NCBI GenBank assembly: GCA_040755915.1
Contig: JBFLWM010000017.1
Coordinates: forward strand, 1-64,000
DNA: 64,000 bases
Direction of reading: 5' to 3'
DNA from: Sulfurivermis sp040755915
GTDB lineage: Bacteria > Pseudomonadota > Gammaproteobacteria > Thiohalomonadales > Thiohalomonadaceae
Positions 1 to 9,774 of this stretch are shown in pieces; position 1 is the first letter of the stretch, and each line of letters starts with the position of its first letter. The position numbers and the translations under genes are program-made. The notes under the pieces are model-generated. The model was given only the letters and a program-made list of their open reading frames with translations. It searched no databases and was not told the origin of the DNA.

Positions 1-19
1 TGCGTTTGTAGTCGGTCAT
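1..19 (-). CDS. rnfE: RnfE, start only (partial)
   Basis: Only the first six codons (MTDYKR) lie in the window, reading leftward off its edge. A purine-rich AGAGG ribosome-binding sequence sits a few bases upstream at about 26-31. The assignment to RnfE, a membrane subunit of the Rnf complex, rests on the usual gene order rnfABCDGE, since rnfG is the gene just upstream on this strand. The sequence itself is too short to prove the family. Confidence 0.6.
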
Positions 20-51
20 GGCTAACCTCTGTTGCAAGTCTCAAGTCTCGC

Positions 52-638
52 AGGATGGGCAAAGGCGCGGAGCGATGTGCCCATCGTTGCGGCGTCCATG
101 ATGGGCACGCGTTGCTTTGCCCATCCTGCATGTCTGTCTCCAGTTTCCGCAGGATGGGCAAAGGCGCGGAGCGATGTGCCCATCGTTGCGGCTTCCATGA
201 TGGGCACGCGTTGCTTTGCCCATCCTGCATTTCTGTCTCCAGTTTCCGCAGGATGGGCAAAGGAGCGGAGCGATGTGCCCATCGTTGCGGCTTTCATGAT
301 GGGCACGCGTTGCTTTGCCCATCCTACATTTCTGTCTCCAGTTTCCGCAGGATGGGCAAAGGAGCGGGGCGATGTGCCCATCGTTGCGGCGTCCATGATG
401 GGCACGCGTTGCTTTGCCCATCCTGCATGTCTGTCTCCAGTCTCCGCAGGATGGGCAAAGGAGCGGAGCGATGTGCCCATCGTTGCGGCGTCCATGATGG
501 GCACGCGTTGCTTTGCCCATCCTACATTTCTGTCTCCAGTTTCCGCAGGATGGGCAAAGGAGCGGAGCGATGTGCCCATCGTTGCGGCTTTCATGATGGG
601 GACGCGTTGCTTTGCCCATCCTACATGTCTGTCTCCAG
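52..638. repeat. Tandem array of six 99-bp palindromic units between rnfG and rnfE
   Basis: Units start at 52, 151, 250, 349, 448 and 547, an exact 99-bp period. Each unit has a ~76-nt imperfect palindrome, opening AGGATGGGCAAAG and closing CTTTGCCCATCCT, with inner arms TGTGCCCATC and GATGGGCAC. A ~23-nt linker follows. The linker contains CATGTCTGTCTCCAG (or one-base variants), which matches the antisense of the last codons of rnfG at 624-638. The array therefore looks like tandem amplification of one dispersed palindrome together with the 3' tip of rnfG. A solo member of the same palindrome family is at 48742-48819. Confidence 0.95.
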
Positions 639-1253
639 CAGTTCGGCCTTGTGCGCCTCGAACAGGTCGAGGCCGTTGCGCACCGCCGTTATCACCGCAC
701 GCGGTGTAATCGTTGCGCCGGTGAACTGATCGAAGCGGCCGCCATCCTTCTTGACCTGCCAGCCGTTGTGGCCCAGCTCGGCGAGGCTGTGGCCGTCGAG
801 GCTGGTGATCCAGCGATCCTTCTTCACCTCGATCTTGTCGCCGAGGCCCGGTGTTTCGTTGTGGGCGATGACGCGGGCGCCGAGCACCTTGCCGTCGCGG
901 TCGAGGCCGAGCAGGACGACGATGGCGCCGCCGTAGCCCTGGCCGATCATCTCGAAGGCGACGGCGCTGACTGCGCCGTTTTGCGTGGCGCGGAACACGG
1001 TCTTGCTGCCGGCGTCGCCGAGGGCAAGCTGCAACGGGGCGGCGAGCAGGTCGTTGTCGTGCAGCGCATCGGGGATCACCTGGCTCAGGGAGGACTTGCG
1101 GTCCTCGGCCAGGCGCGCGGCGATGTCGTCGCGGGTATGGACGTGGCCGAGGGTCAGCGCGGCGCCGGCCAGCATGGCGAAGCCGCCGAGCAGCGCCGCG
1201 GAGTAGGCGAGGCGCTTGCGGTATTCCGGTTCCGGATTGGCCTTGTGTGTCAT
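621..1253 (-). CDS. rnfG: Electron transport complex subunit RnfG
   Basis: A 210-residue periplasm-facing subunit of the Rnf complex that carries covalently bound FMN. One N-terminal membrane helix is visible at about residues 13-35 (YSAALLGGFAMLAGAALTLG). The flavinylation motif is near the C-terminus (FTGATITPRAV), where the threonine of S/T-G-A-T takes FMN. Length is normal for the family. It follows rnfD in the leftward operon, with a palindrome between them. Its stop codon overlaps the end of the last tandem palindrome, so the next gene, rnfE, starts about 600 nt further on. Confidence 0.93.
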   Translation of the reverse strand: MTHKANPEPEYRKRLAYSAALLGGFAMLAGAALTLGHVHTRDDIAARLAEDRKSSLSQVIPDALHDNDLLAAPLQLALGDAGSKTVFRATQNGAVSAVAFEMIGQGYGGAIVVLLGLDRDGKVLGARVIAHNETPGLGDKIEVKKDRWITSLDGHSLAELGHNGWQVKKDGGRFDQFTGATITPRAVITAVRNGLDLFEAHKAELLETDM

Positions 1254-1306
1254 CTGTTAACCCTCTTCAGCGCAAAGGCGCGAAGGCTTGCGTGTTGACG
1301 CGTCCT

Positions 1307-1379
1307 GTAGGAGCGAATCGTATTCGCGATCGGTTGTGCCGCAGTGAAACGCTGTATCGCGGATACGATCCGCTCCTAC
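1307..1379. repeat. Dispersed palindrome between rnfD and rnfG
   Basis: The arms GTAGGAGCG...CGCTCCTAC enclose near-complementary stretches (GAATCGTATTCGCGAT and ATCGCGGATACGATC). It belongs to the same GTAGGAGCG family as the palindrome at 5054-5115. It can form a stem-loop in the rnf transcript. Confidence 0.85.
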
Positions 1380-1408
1380 GGCGTTTCTACTTTGCGGTGG
1401 ATGGCCGT

Positions 1409-2497
1409 TCATTCCTTCTCCCGTCCCAATTGTTCCGGCGCGTAGGTCAGCGGCGCGCCGCGGCGATTGCGGCCGTAGACGCGCGGGCGCAGGTAGTGAT
1501 CGATGAGCGGGGTGGCGGCATTCATGATCAGCACGGCGAAGGCGAGGCCCTCGGGGAAGCCGCCCCAGGTGCGGATGACGTAGATCAGCGCGCCGCAGCC
1601 GGCGCCGAACACCAGCTGGCCGGCACCGCTGCTGGGCGAGGTGACCGGGTCGGTGGCGATGAAGAAGGCACCGAGCATCAGGCCGCCGGCGAGGATGTGC
1701 AGCAGCGGGTCGGCATAGCGCAGCGGATCGACCAGGTGCATCACGCCGGCGAGCAGCGCCACCGTCGCCAGCATGGCCACGGGGATCTGCCAGGTGATGA
1801 TGCGGCGCAGCAGCAGGAACACGCCGCCGAGCAGCAACAGCAGCGCGGAGGTTTCGCCCAGGCTGCCGCTGCTGAGGCCGAACAGGTAATCCAGCGGCGT
1901 GTAGACATCAGTCAGCGAAACGTCGAGGCCGATGCCGCGGGTCAGTTCGGTCTTGCTGTGGCCGAGCACGGTGGCGCCGGTGAGGCTGTCGAGATCGGCG
2001 CTGCCGCCGAAGGTGATGCGCAGGCTGTCGAAGAAGCCCGGCGCGCCGCTGCTGAACAACGGCTGCGGGACGGTCCAGCGCGTCATGACGACGGGGAAGG
2101 AGATGAGCAGGGCGACACGCGCCAGCATCGCCGGGTTGAACAGGTTCTGGCCGATGCCGCCGAACACCTGCTTGCCGAGCACGATGGCGAAGGCACCGCC
2201 GACCACGCCGAGCCACCACGGCGCCCAGGGCGGCAGGCTCAGCGCCAGCAGCCAGGCGGTGAGCAGGCCGGAGCCGTCGAGCAGGAACACGCGCTGCGCC
2301 TTGCCGGCGAGATGCAGCGACAGCGCCTCGGTGGCCACGGCGCTGATCAGCGTGAGCAGGAACAGAAACAGCGCCGGCCAGCCGAACTGCCACAGGGCGA
2401 ACACCGTGGCCGGCACCAGCGCCAGCATCACCTGCAGCATGATGCCGCGCACGCTGCGCTGGCCGTGGTAGTGGGGACCGCTGATGGGAGGGTTCAT
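1409..2497 (-). CDS. rnfD: Electron transport complex subunit RnfD
   Basis: Integral membrane flavoprotein of the Rnf complex, about 362 residues, with many hydrophobic segments (for example the LLLLGGVFLLLRR region). The motif DSLTGATVLG near residue 185 is the conserved T-G-A-T site for covalent FMN in RnfD. I chose ATG at 2497; an in-frame GTG lies one codon upstream at 2500. The sequence IRTWGGFPEGLAFAVLIMN near the C-terminus is typical of RnfD/NqrB. It lies in the leftward operon between rnfC and rnfG. Confidence 0.94.
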   Translation of the reverse strand: MNPPISGPHYHGQRSVRGIMLQVMLALVPATVFALWQFGWPALFLFLLTLISAVATEALSLHLAGKAQRVFLLDGSGLLTAWLLALSLPPWAPWWLGVVGGAFAIVLGKQVFGGIGQNLFNPAMLARVALLISFPVVMTRWTVPQPLFSSGAPGFFDSLRITFGGSADLDSLTGATVLGHSKTELTRGIGLDVSLTDVYTPLDYLFGLSSGSLGETSALLLLLGGVFLLLRRIITWQIPVAMLATVALLAGVMHLVDPLRYADPLLHILAGGLMLGAFFIATDPVTSPSSGAGQLVFGAGCGALIYVIRTWGGFPEGLAFAVLIMNAATPLIDHYLRPRVYGRNRRGAPLTYAPEQLGREKE

Positions 2498-2547
2498 CAC
2501 GCGATCCCCGTATTCTGAACCGCGCCATCACGTTGGCACGAATTACT

Positions 2548-2655
2548 CCCTCTCCCCCAGGGAGAGGGTGGGTGTGAGGGGATCAAAAAAATGTTTTGTG
2601 CCAACGGCATTGATTCCCTCACCCTATCCCTCTCCCTGGGGGAGAGGGGCCCCTT
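2548..2655. repeat. CCCTCTCCC-type inverted repeat between rnfC and rnfD
   Basis: Two inverted purine/pyrimidine blocks (CCCTCTCCCCCAGGGAGAGGG near 2548 and CCCTCTCCCTGGGGGAGAGGG near 2625) flank an AT-richer centre. Each block is itself palindromic. The ~240-nt gap between the two rnf genes has no convincing ORF and is largely this element. Confidence 0.85.
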
Positions 2656-2735
2656 CGTCACACGAAGAGATGCCATGTCGGTTGTTGGTGTCGCACGATT
2701 TGGTACGCAAAGCACAGCAGATACGTTATTGGAAT

Positions 2736-4193
2736 TCATGCCTCCGCCTCCTGCGCCTTTTTCGCCGCGCGCTCGGCCTTGCGTTTCGCTGCCGCCTCGG
2801 CCTTGGCCCTGGCCTCGCGCTCGAGGCGGGCCTGGCGCGCCTGCACCAGTTGTTTGGTGTAATCGTTCTTGCGCTTCTGCTGCGCGCGCGCGGCGAGTTC
2901 GCCCTTGGCGTAGTTGAAGTAGTGGGTCAGCGGCAGATGCGCCGGGCAGACGTAGGCGCAGGTGCCGCAGGACAGGCAATCGCCCAGGCCGTAATCGACG
3001 GCGGCGTCGAGGTCGTTGGCCTGTGCGCGTTTCATCAGTTCCAGCGGCATCAGGCCGACCGGGCAGACGCGCACGCAGGAGCCGCAGCGGATGCAGGGCG
3101 AGGCGGCGCCTTCCGGTATTTCCGGCTTGTCCAGCGCCAGCACGCCGTTGCTGCCTTTGACGATGGGCACCATGCTGTGCGGCAACACCGTGCCCATCAT
3201 CGGGCCGCCCATCAGCAGGCGCGCCGGCTCGCCGTTGAGGCCGCAATGACGCAGCAGGTCGTCCACCAGGGTCCCGATGGGCACCTCCAGGTTGCGTCGG
3301 TCGCGCACGGCGCCGCCGCTTACCGTCACGATGCGCCGCACCAGCGGACGGCCGTAGCGGATCGCCTCGTGCACGGCATAGGCGGTGGCGACGTTCTGTA
3401 CCAGCACGCCCACCTGGGCGGCGAGGCCGCCGGCGGGAACTTCGAGTCCGGTGACGGTCTTGATCAACTGTTTCTCCGATCCCATGGGATACAGCGTCGG
3501 TACGCCGACCACTTCCAGCTGGCCATAGCCCTTGGCCGCCTCGCGCATCGCGGCGAGTGCTTCCGGTTTGTTGTCCTCGATGGCGATGAGGGCGCGGCCC
3601 CAGCGGATGCCGTGCAGGATCAGGCGCACGCCATCGATGATTTCGGCGGCGCGCTCGCGCATCAGGCGGTCGTCGCAGGTGAGGTAGGGCTCGCACTCGC
3701 CGCCGTTGATGAGCAGGGTGTGGATGTGCTTGTTGGTGGCGCCGCTCAGCTTCACCGCGGTGGGGAAGGTGGCGCCGCCCATGCCGACGATGCCGGCGGC
3801 GGCGACGCGTTCGGCGATCAGTTCCGGCGGCATCTCGAACGGATCTTTCGGCAGCGGGAATTCATCCCATTCATCCTTGCCGTCCGGCTCCAGCACCACG
3901 GTGAGGATCGGCAGGCCGGAGGGATGCGGCGCGGTGAAATCGGTGACGGCGCGCACCCAGCCCGAGGTGGGGGCGTGGACCGGGGCCGACAGCGCGCCGC
4001 TGGCGCGCGCCAGCAACTGGCCCTTGAGCACATGCTGGCCGATCTTCACCGCCGGTTCGGCCGGTACGCCGATGTGCTGCTGCATCGGGATGTACAGCCG
4101 CTCCGGCAGCGGCATGGTCTCGATGGCCGCGTCGGCGCTCAGCTCCTTGCGGGTGGGCGGATGGATGCCGCCGCGGAAACGGAACAGTTTCAT
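2736..4193 (-). CDS. rnfC: Electron transport complex iron-sulfur subunit RnfC
   Basis: A 485-residue peripheral subunit that carries electrons and is related to NADH-binding flavoproteins of complex I. Two [4Fe-4S] motifs are present at about residues 371-415: CIRCGSCVRVCP and CLSCGTCAYVCP. The N-terminus MKLFRFRGGIHPP is characteristic of RnfC. After the clusters there is a charged Ala/Lys/Glu-rich tail (about residues 435-485), much shorter than the long repeats of the E. coli homologue RsxC. The gene sits between rnfB and rnfD. Confidence 0.95.
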   Translation of the reverse strand: MKLFRFRGGIHPPTRKELSADAAIETMPLPERLYIPMQQHIGVPAEPAVKIGQHVLKGQLLARASGALSAPVHAPTSGWVRAVTDFTAPHPSGLPILTVVLEPDGKDEWDEFPLPKDPFEMPPELIAERVAAAGIVGMGGATFPTAVKLSGATNKHIHTLLINGGECEPYLTCDDRLMRERAAEIIDGVRLILHGIRWGRALIAIEDNKPEALAAMREAAKGYGQLEVVGVPTLYPMGSEKQLIKTVTGLEVPAGGLAAQVGVLVQNVATAYAVHEAIRYGRPLVRRIVTVSGGAVRDRRNLEVPIGTLVDDLLRHCGLNGEPARLLMGGPMMGTVLPHSMVPIVKGSNGVLALDKPEIPEGAASPCIRCGSCVRVCPVGLMPLELMKRAQANDLDAAVDYGLGDCLSCGTCAYVCPAHLPLTHYFNYAKGELAARAQQKRKNDYTKQLVQARQARLEREARAKAEAAAKRKAERAAKKAQEAEA

Positions 4194-4375
4194 GCGACGG
4201 ACTCCATGAGCAGGACCAGTCGCCGCGATTCCGCCTGTTCACACGGGTTCGGCACTTCACTGCCGAGACGCCAACCGTTGCGTGCCGCCGGGGTGAGAGG
4301 CGGCGGCGCATTCCGTGTTGCCGTGTCTTTGCGCTGAACGATGTGTGCGTGTTTCATCGGATCACCTCACGGAGT

Positions 4376-4423
4376 TGTAGCGCGGGCTTACACCGGCCTG
4401 GCCGGCTGAAGCCGGCCCTACGT
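4376..4423. repeat. Small palindrome between rnfB and rnfC
   Basis: A perfect 8-bp stem GGCCGGCT-GA-AGCCGGCC at 4400-4417, inside a sequence of the GTAG(G)GC...GGCCCTAC dispersed type. The whole 257-bp gap (4194-4450) has no convincing ORF; a second small hairpin, TCGGCA...TGCCGA, lies near 4250. Confidence 0.7.
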
Positions 4424-4450
4424 AACTGCGACAAAGGATTTTCACGCCGT

Positions 4451-4984
4451 TCATGCCGCCACCAATACCGGTTTGGTCCAGCGCCAGGTGCGCAGGGTGG
4501 GTTGCTCCTCCACCAGGGCGAGGGCGCCGGTGGGGCAGATGTCGATACAGGCGCCGCAGCCGGTGCAGGCGCGTTCCATCACCACGTGGATCTGCTTCGG
4601 CGCGCCGATGATGGCGTCGGTGGGGCAGGTGCGCAGGCATTTGATGCAGCCGATGCAGATGGACTCGTCGACGCGCGCCAGGCGCGGGCCGCCGTCGTTC
4701 ATCGCCGAGGTGTCGACGCTGACGCCGAGGGTGCTGCCGAGCGCCTCCACCAGCGCCTTGCCGCCGGGCGGGCACAGAGTCAGCGGCGCCTCGCCGTTCA
4801 CCACCGCCAGCGCGGCGGGACCGCAGCCGGGGAAGCCGCACTGGCCGCACTGCGATCCCGGCATCAGCGCCTCCACCTGCGCCACGCGCGGATCGACCTC
4901 CACCTTGAAGCGGCGCGCGGCGAGGCCGAGCAGCCAGCCCAGGGCCAGGCCCAGAACGGTCAGACTCAGTACGGCAGCGAACAT
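4451..4984 (-). CDS. rnfB: Electron transport complex iron-sulfur subunit RnfB
   Basis: 177 residues. An N-terminal membrane helix (about residues 3-25) is followed by the RnfB cysteine cluster CGQCGFPGCG at about residues 46-55, and then by two ferredoxin-type [4Fe-4S] motifs, CIGCIKCLRTCP and CTGCGACIDICP. This matches the standard RnfB architecture of an electron-entry subunit. It lies between rnfA and rnfC on the minus strand. Confidence 0.95.
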   Translation of the reverse strand: MFAAVLSLTVLGLALGWLLGLAARRFKVEVDPRVAQVEALMPGSQCGQCGFPGCGPAALAVVNGEAPLTLCPPGGKALVEALGSTLGVSVDTSAMNDGGPRLARVDESICIGCIKCLRTCPTDAIIGAPKQIHVVMERACTGCGACIDICPTGALALVEEQPTLRTWRWTKPVLVAA

Positions 4985-5053
4985 GGTCGGTTACCTCACG
5001 CGATGAGTGCCTGTCGATGGATGGGACAGATGGTGTGCCCCGCCGCAGGTCGT

Positions 5054-5115
5054 ATCGCGGACACGGTCCGCTCCTACAACCCCAGGTGTTCGTAGGAGCG
5101 GACCGTGTCCGCGAT
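5054..5115. repeat. Perfect 24-bp inverted repeat between rnfA and rnfB
   Basis: The arms at 5054-5077 and 5092-5115 are exactly complementary over 24 bp with a 14-nt loop; they begin ATCGCGGACACGG and end GTGTCCGCGAT. It belongs to the GTAGGAGCG dispersed family. It would form a very stable hairpin in the rnf mRNA after rnfA. Confidence 0.93.
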
Positions 5116-5139
5116 GGAGCCGGTGCGCTCTGTCCATGG

Positions 5140-5721
5140 TCATTTCACCGGCAGGCCGCCGAAGCCCATGAAGGCCAGCGACAGCAGGCCGGCGACGATG
5201 AAGCCGATGGGCGCGCCCTTGAACAGGGCCGGCACGGCGGCGAGCGCGAGGCGCTCGCGCATGCCCGCGAACAGCACCATCACCAGAGTGAAACCCAGCG
5301 CCGAGCCGAAGCCGTACAGCAGGCTGTGCAGGAAGCCGTTGCCTTCCTGCACGTTGAGCAGGGCGACGCCGAGCACGGCGCAGTTGGTGGTGATCAGCGG
5401 CAGGAAGATGCCGAGCATCTGGTACAGGGCCGGGCTGGTCTTGCGCACCACCATCTCGGTGAACTGCACCACCGCGGCGATGACCAGGATGAAGGCGAGG
5501 ATGCGCAGGAAGCCGATGCCGAGCGGCTGCAGCACGAAGTGCTCCAGCAGCCAGCCGGCAAAGGCGGCGAGGGTGAGCACGAAGGTGGTGGCCAGGCCCA
5601 TGCCGAGGGCGGAGTCCACCTTGCTGGAGACGCCCATGAACGGACACAGGCCGAGGAACTTCACCAGGACCACGTTGTTCACCAGGGCGGTGCCGAGCAG
5701 GAGCAGGAGATATTCGGTCAC
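5140..5721 (-). CDS. rnfA: Electron transport complex subunit RnfA
   Basis: 193-residue membrane subunit with about six hydrophobic segments. The N-terminus (TEYLLLLLGTALVNNVVLV, then GLCPFMGVS) is diagnostic of RnfA/NqrE. Translation starts at GTG 5721, with AGAGG about 8 nt upstream. It is the first gene of the leftward rnf operon. A -24/-12 promoter and a NifA-type upstream site precede it, so this rnf copy is probably co-regulated with nif genes. Confidence 0.95.
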   Translation of the reverse strand: MTEYLLLLLGTALVNNVVLVKFLGLCPFMGVSSKVDSALGMGLATTFVLTLAAFAGWLLEHFVLQPLGIGFLRILAFILVIAAVVQFTEMVVRKTSPALYQMLGIFLPLITTNCAVLGVALLNVQEGNGFLHSLLYGFGSALGFTLVMVLFAGMRERLALAAVPALFKGAPIGFIVAGLLSLAFMGFGGLPVK

Positions 5722-5753
5722 GTTGCATACCTCTTCATCGTTGCAGAGGTTTT

Positions 5754-5769
5754 TGCATCAACCGTGCCA
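5754..5769 (-). promoter_or_regulatory. Sigma-54 (-24/-12) promoter of the rnf operon
   Basis: On the minus strand the sequence is TGGCACGGTTGATGCA. It matches the TGGCAC-N5-TTGC consensus, with the invariant GG and GC twelve bases apart and one mismatch. The start of transcription would fall near 5743, about 20 nt before the rnfA GTG. Confidence 0.85.
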
Positions 5770-5896
5770 CGGTGGCGGTGGAGCGGGTGCACCGCCATAA
5801 CCCCAGTGTTTGCACCGTTTTGTCGTGGTCATGCACGCTTGTGGTGCAAAAACAGTGTCTGCTTTTGTCGTTACGGTGTGGGGTGCGACAGGTGTT

Positions 5897-5912
5897 TGTC
5901 GTACAAGCGACA
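5897..5912. promoter_or_regulatory. NifA upstream activator site
   Basis: TGT-CGTACAAGCG-ACA fits the NifA-binding consensus TGT-N10-ACA exactly. It is about 130 bp upstream of the rnf -24 element, the usual activating distance. It also lies about 130 bp upstream of the nifL -24 element, so it could serve either direction. Confidence 0.75.
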
Positions 5913-5916
5913 ACCC

Positions 5917-5991
5917 GCAGGAGCCCGCGCCGTGGGCGAACAACGTATGGCGGAACCGCCAAGGCATTCGCCGAGAGGACTCGGCTCCTAC
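5917..5991. repeat. GGAGCC/GGCTCC dispersed palindrome
   Basis: The arms around GCAGGAGCCC...GTGGGCGAA and TTCGCCGAGAGGACTCGGCTCCTAC form an imperfect hairpin. Close relatives are at 47041-47094 and 50396-50467. It lies between the NifA site and the nifL promoter. Confidence 0.85.
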
Positions 5992-6040
5992 GCGAGCTCT
6001 TTTCGCATCTTTTCCCTCGTATCTCGTCCCTATCTTCTCC

Positions 6041-6056
6041 GGGCACGCATCCTGCA
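6041..6056 (+). promoter_or_regulatory. Probable sigma-54 promoter of nifLA
   Basis: GGGCACGCATCCTGCA keeps the essential -24 GG and -12 GC with correct spacing, and differs from consensus at two flanking positions. Transcription would start near 6067, just ahead of nifL. A sigma-54 nifLA promoter would suit activation by NtrC or NifA. No canonical NtrC site was pinned down. Confidence 0.6.
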
Positions 6057-6090
6057 TTGAGCACCGCAAGGTTCATATACGGTGCAGCCC

Positions 6091-7691
6091 ATGTCCCAGC
6101 CCAAACAGTCCGCACTCACCCAGGAGGCCATCGAGGCGGTGGAGCGCTTCCTGAGCGCGCCGGCGCCGGAGGTGCCGGCGGCGGTGTTGCAGATGCTGGG
6201 CACGGCGCTGCACGGCGACCGCCGTCCGGGGCTGATGCCGCGCCTGTTCATGGAGGCGGTGGAGCAGGCGCCGGTGGCCATCTCCATTACCGACACGGCG
6301 GCCAACATCCTCTATGCCAACGCCGCCTTCACCCAGGTGACCGGCTACGGCCCCGGCGAGGTGATCGGTCACAACGAGTCGGCGCTGTCGGACAAGAGCA
6401 CGCCGGCCATCGTCTATCAGGCCTTGTGGGGGCGGCTGCTGCAGCAGAAGAGCTGGAACGGCATGCTGGTCAACCGGCGCAAGAACGGCGAGCGCTATGT
6501 GGCGGAGCTGAGCGTGGCGCCGGTGCTGGATGCCGCCGGGACCACCACCCACTACCTCGGCATGCACCGCGACATCACCGAGATGTTCCAGTTGCAGCAG
6601 GAATTGCAGAATCAGAAGGAGCTCATCGACTCGGTGGTGGATGTGGCGCCAGTGGTGATCGCCGTGCTGAACGAGGCCGGTGCGGCGGTGCTGCAGAATC
6701 GCGCCTATCGCCGCCTGCTCGCCGACCTGCAGGGGCGTGACCCGGTGCAGCTGCTGTACGGCGGCGTGCCCGGCGGCGAGACCGTGCCGCAGGCGCGTGA
6801 AATGCGCCTGGATTTCCCCGACGGATCGACGCGCTGGTTCGTCTGCCTGGCAAGCCGTTTCCAGGCGCGCGACGGCAGCGCCGATGCCTATTTCTCCGCG
6901 CGTGACGTGCCCTACCTGCTGCTGGTGGCGCACGAGGTCACCGAGATCAAGCGCCAGCAGGAAGAGGTGCGCATGAACGCATTGCGCGCCCTGATGGCGG
7001 AGGAGGCGCTGGGGCGCAGCCTGCGCGAGACGCTGACCGGCGCACTGCACCAGATGCAGCGCCCGCTCAATCTGCTCAATGCCGCGGTGGGCATGCTGGA
7101 GCGGCGCAGCGAGGGTGATGATGCCCTGCTGGCGGTGCTGCGCCAGGTGCGTGACGAGGGCAGCGCTGCGGTGGAGACCTTGCGTGCCTGCATGCCGCAG
7201 GAGGGGCAGGAGCCTTTGTTGCCGGTGAACCTGAATCAGCTGATCCATGAAGTGCTGCTGGTGAGCACGCCGCGGCTGCTGGCCGGCAGCATCGTCATCG
7301 ACTGGCAGCCGCAGCCGGACCTGCCGGTGGTCAACGGCCGCGAGCGGCGCCTGCGCAACCTCATCAAACAGCTGGTGGACAACGCCGTCGAGGCGGTGGA
7401 AGAGGGCGGCGGCGAGCGGCGCGAGCTGCGCATCGCCAGCCGCATCGACGGCGATTTCGTTGCCGTTCTGTTCGAGGACAGCGGTCCCGGCATCGCGCCG
7501 GAACTGCGCTTCAAGGTGTTCGAGCCGTTCTTCACCACCAAGGGCGGCAAACATGCCGGCATGGGGCTGGCAATCGCACAGGAGGTGGTCAATCAGCATG
7601 CAGGCACGCTGGAGATCGATCCGGCCTGGCGCGACGGTTGCCGTCTGTGCCTGCGCATTCCCATGGGCAGCGACACGATACAGGACGCGTA

Positions 7692-7692
<1 letters not shown>
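6091..7692 (+). CDS. nifL: Nitrogen fixation negative regulator NifL
   Basis: About 533 residues, the same size class as Azotobacter NifL. An N-terminal PAS domain (about residues 50-170; FAD/redox sensing in the family) is followed by a second PAS-like/linker region. Next comes a histidine-kinase-like transmitter, with an H-box region near residue 330 (LHQMQRPLNLLN). The GHKL ATPase has an N-box (LVDNAVEA), EDSGPGI and GMGLAIAQE. NifL binds and inhibits NifA in response to oxygen and nitrogen status. A GTG at 6082 is an alternative start; ATG 6091 is preferred. The stop overlaps the nifA start, which implies translational coupling. Confidence 0.93.
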
Positions 7693-9245
<1,553 letters not shown>

Positions 9246-9249
9246 AAAT

Positions 9250-9330
9250 GGAGGGTGGGTTAGCGCAGCGTAACCCAACGTTCGGCGACGCAAATCGTCG
9301 GGTCACGCCCTAAGGGCCAACCCAACCTAC
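9250..9330. repeat. GTGGGTTAGCGCAGCGTAACCC-type palindromic repeat
   Basis: Short inverted blocks (GGGTTA...TAACCC, then GACGCAAATCGTCGGGT) occupy the gap after nifA and could form hairpins. This is a dispersed repeat type, not a gene. No U-run follows, so a terminator role is uncertain. Confidence 0.6.
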
Positions 9331-9346
9331 ATCGGACAGGTTCCGC

Positions 9347-9766
9347 ATGCTCATCGACTGGTCTTCCAACAAATACCTGCTCGGCAACCCCGGCATGGAT
9401 GCCACCCATGCCGAATTCGTCGCGCTGGTCAATCGCCTGGCCACGGCCGAGGGGCGCGAGTTCCAGACCTTGTTTCTGGAGCTGCTCGACCATACCGGTG
9501 AACACTTCGGTGCCGAAGAGGCGTTGATGGAGGAGTCCGGCTTTCCTGCCATCGCCGAACATCGCGCCGAACACTGGCGCGTGCTGGGGGAGTTGCGGGC
9601 CCTGGGCCAGCGTGTCATGCAGGGCAGAATCACCCTGGCGCGCAGTTATGTGGCCGAACAGATACCGTCCTGGTTTTCCGTTCATGCCGCCACCATGGAC
9701 AGTGCGCTGGCAGCCCACCTGGCTATACGGGAAAATACCGCGCATTCCGCTTGCCGCAAGGATTGA
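9347..9766 (+). CDS. Bacteriohemerythrin
   Basis: 139-residue four-helix protein that binds O2 at a di-iron site. All expected ligands are visible in order: an early His (THAEF), H-x3-H-x3-E (HTGEHFGAE), H-x3-H (HRAEH) and H-x4-D (HAATMD). It follows nifA in the same direction across a small palindrome, so it may share transcription. An oxygen-binding or oxygen-sensing role that protects nitrogenase is an inference from context. Confidence 0.9.
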   Translation: MLIDWSSNKYLLGNPGMDATHAEFVALVNRLATAEGREFQTLFLELLDHTGEHFGAEEALMEESGFPAIAEHRAEHWRVLGELRALGQRVMQGRITLARSYVAEQIPSWFSVHAATMDSALAAHLAIRENTAHSACRKD

Positions 9767-9774
9767 CGCACACC

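Noticed and set aside
52..638. Possible CRISPR array
   Set aside because: Units are whole 99-bp tandem repeats with no unique spacers between them, and no cas genes are near.
22..729. Four overlapping 190-225 codon reading frames on both strands
   Set aside because: They are artefacts of the 99-bp tandem array: the period is a multiple of three, so any open frame repeats. No ribosome-binding sites or gene-like composition.
2534..2549. TGGCACGAATTACTCC as a sigma-54 promoter between rnfC and rnfD
   Set aside because: The -12 GC is missing and it points against the operon.
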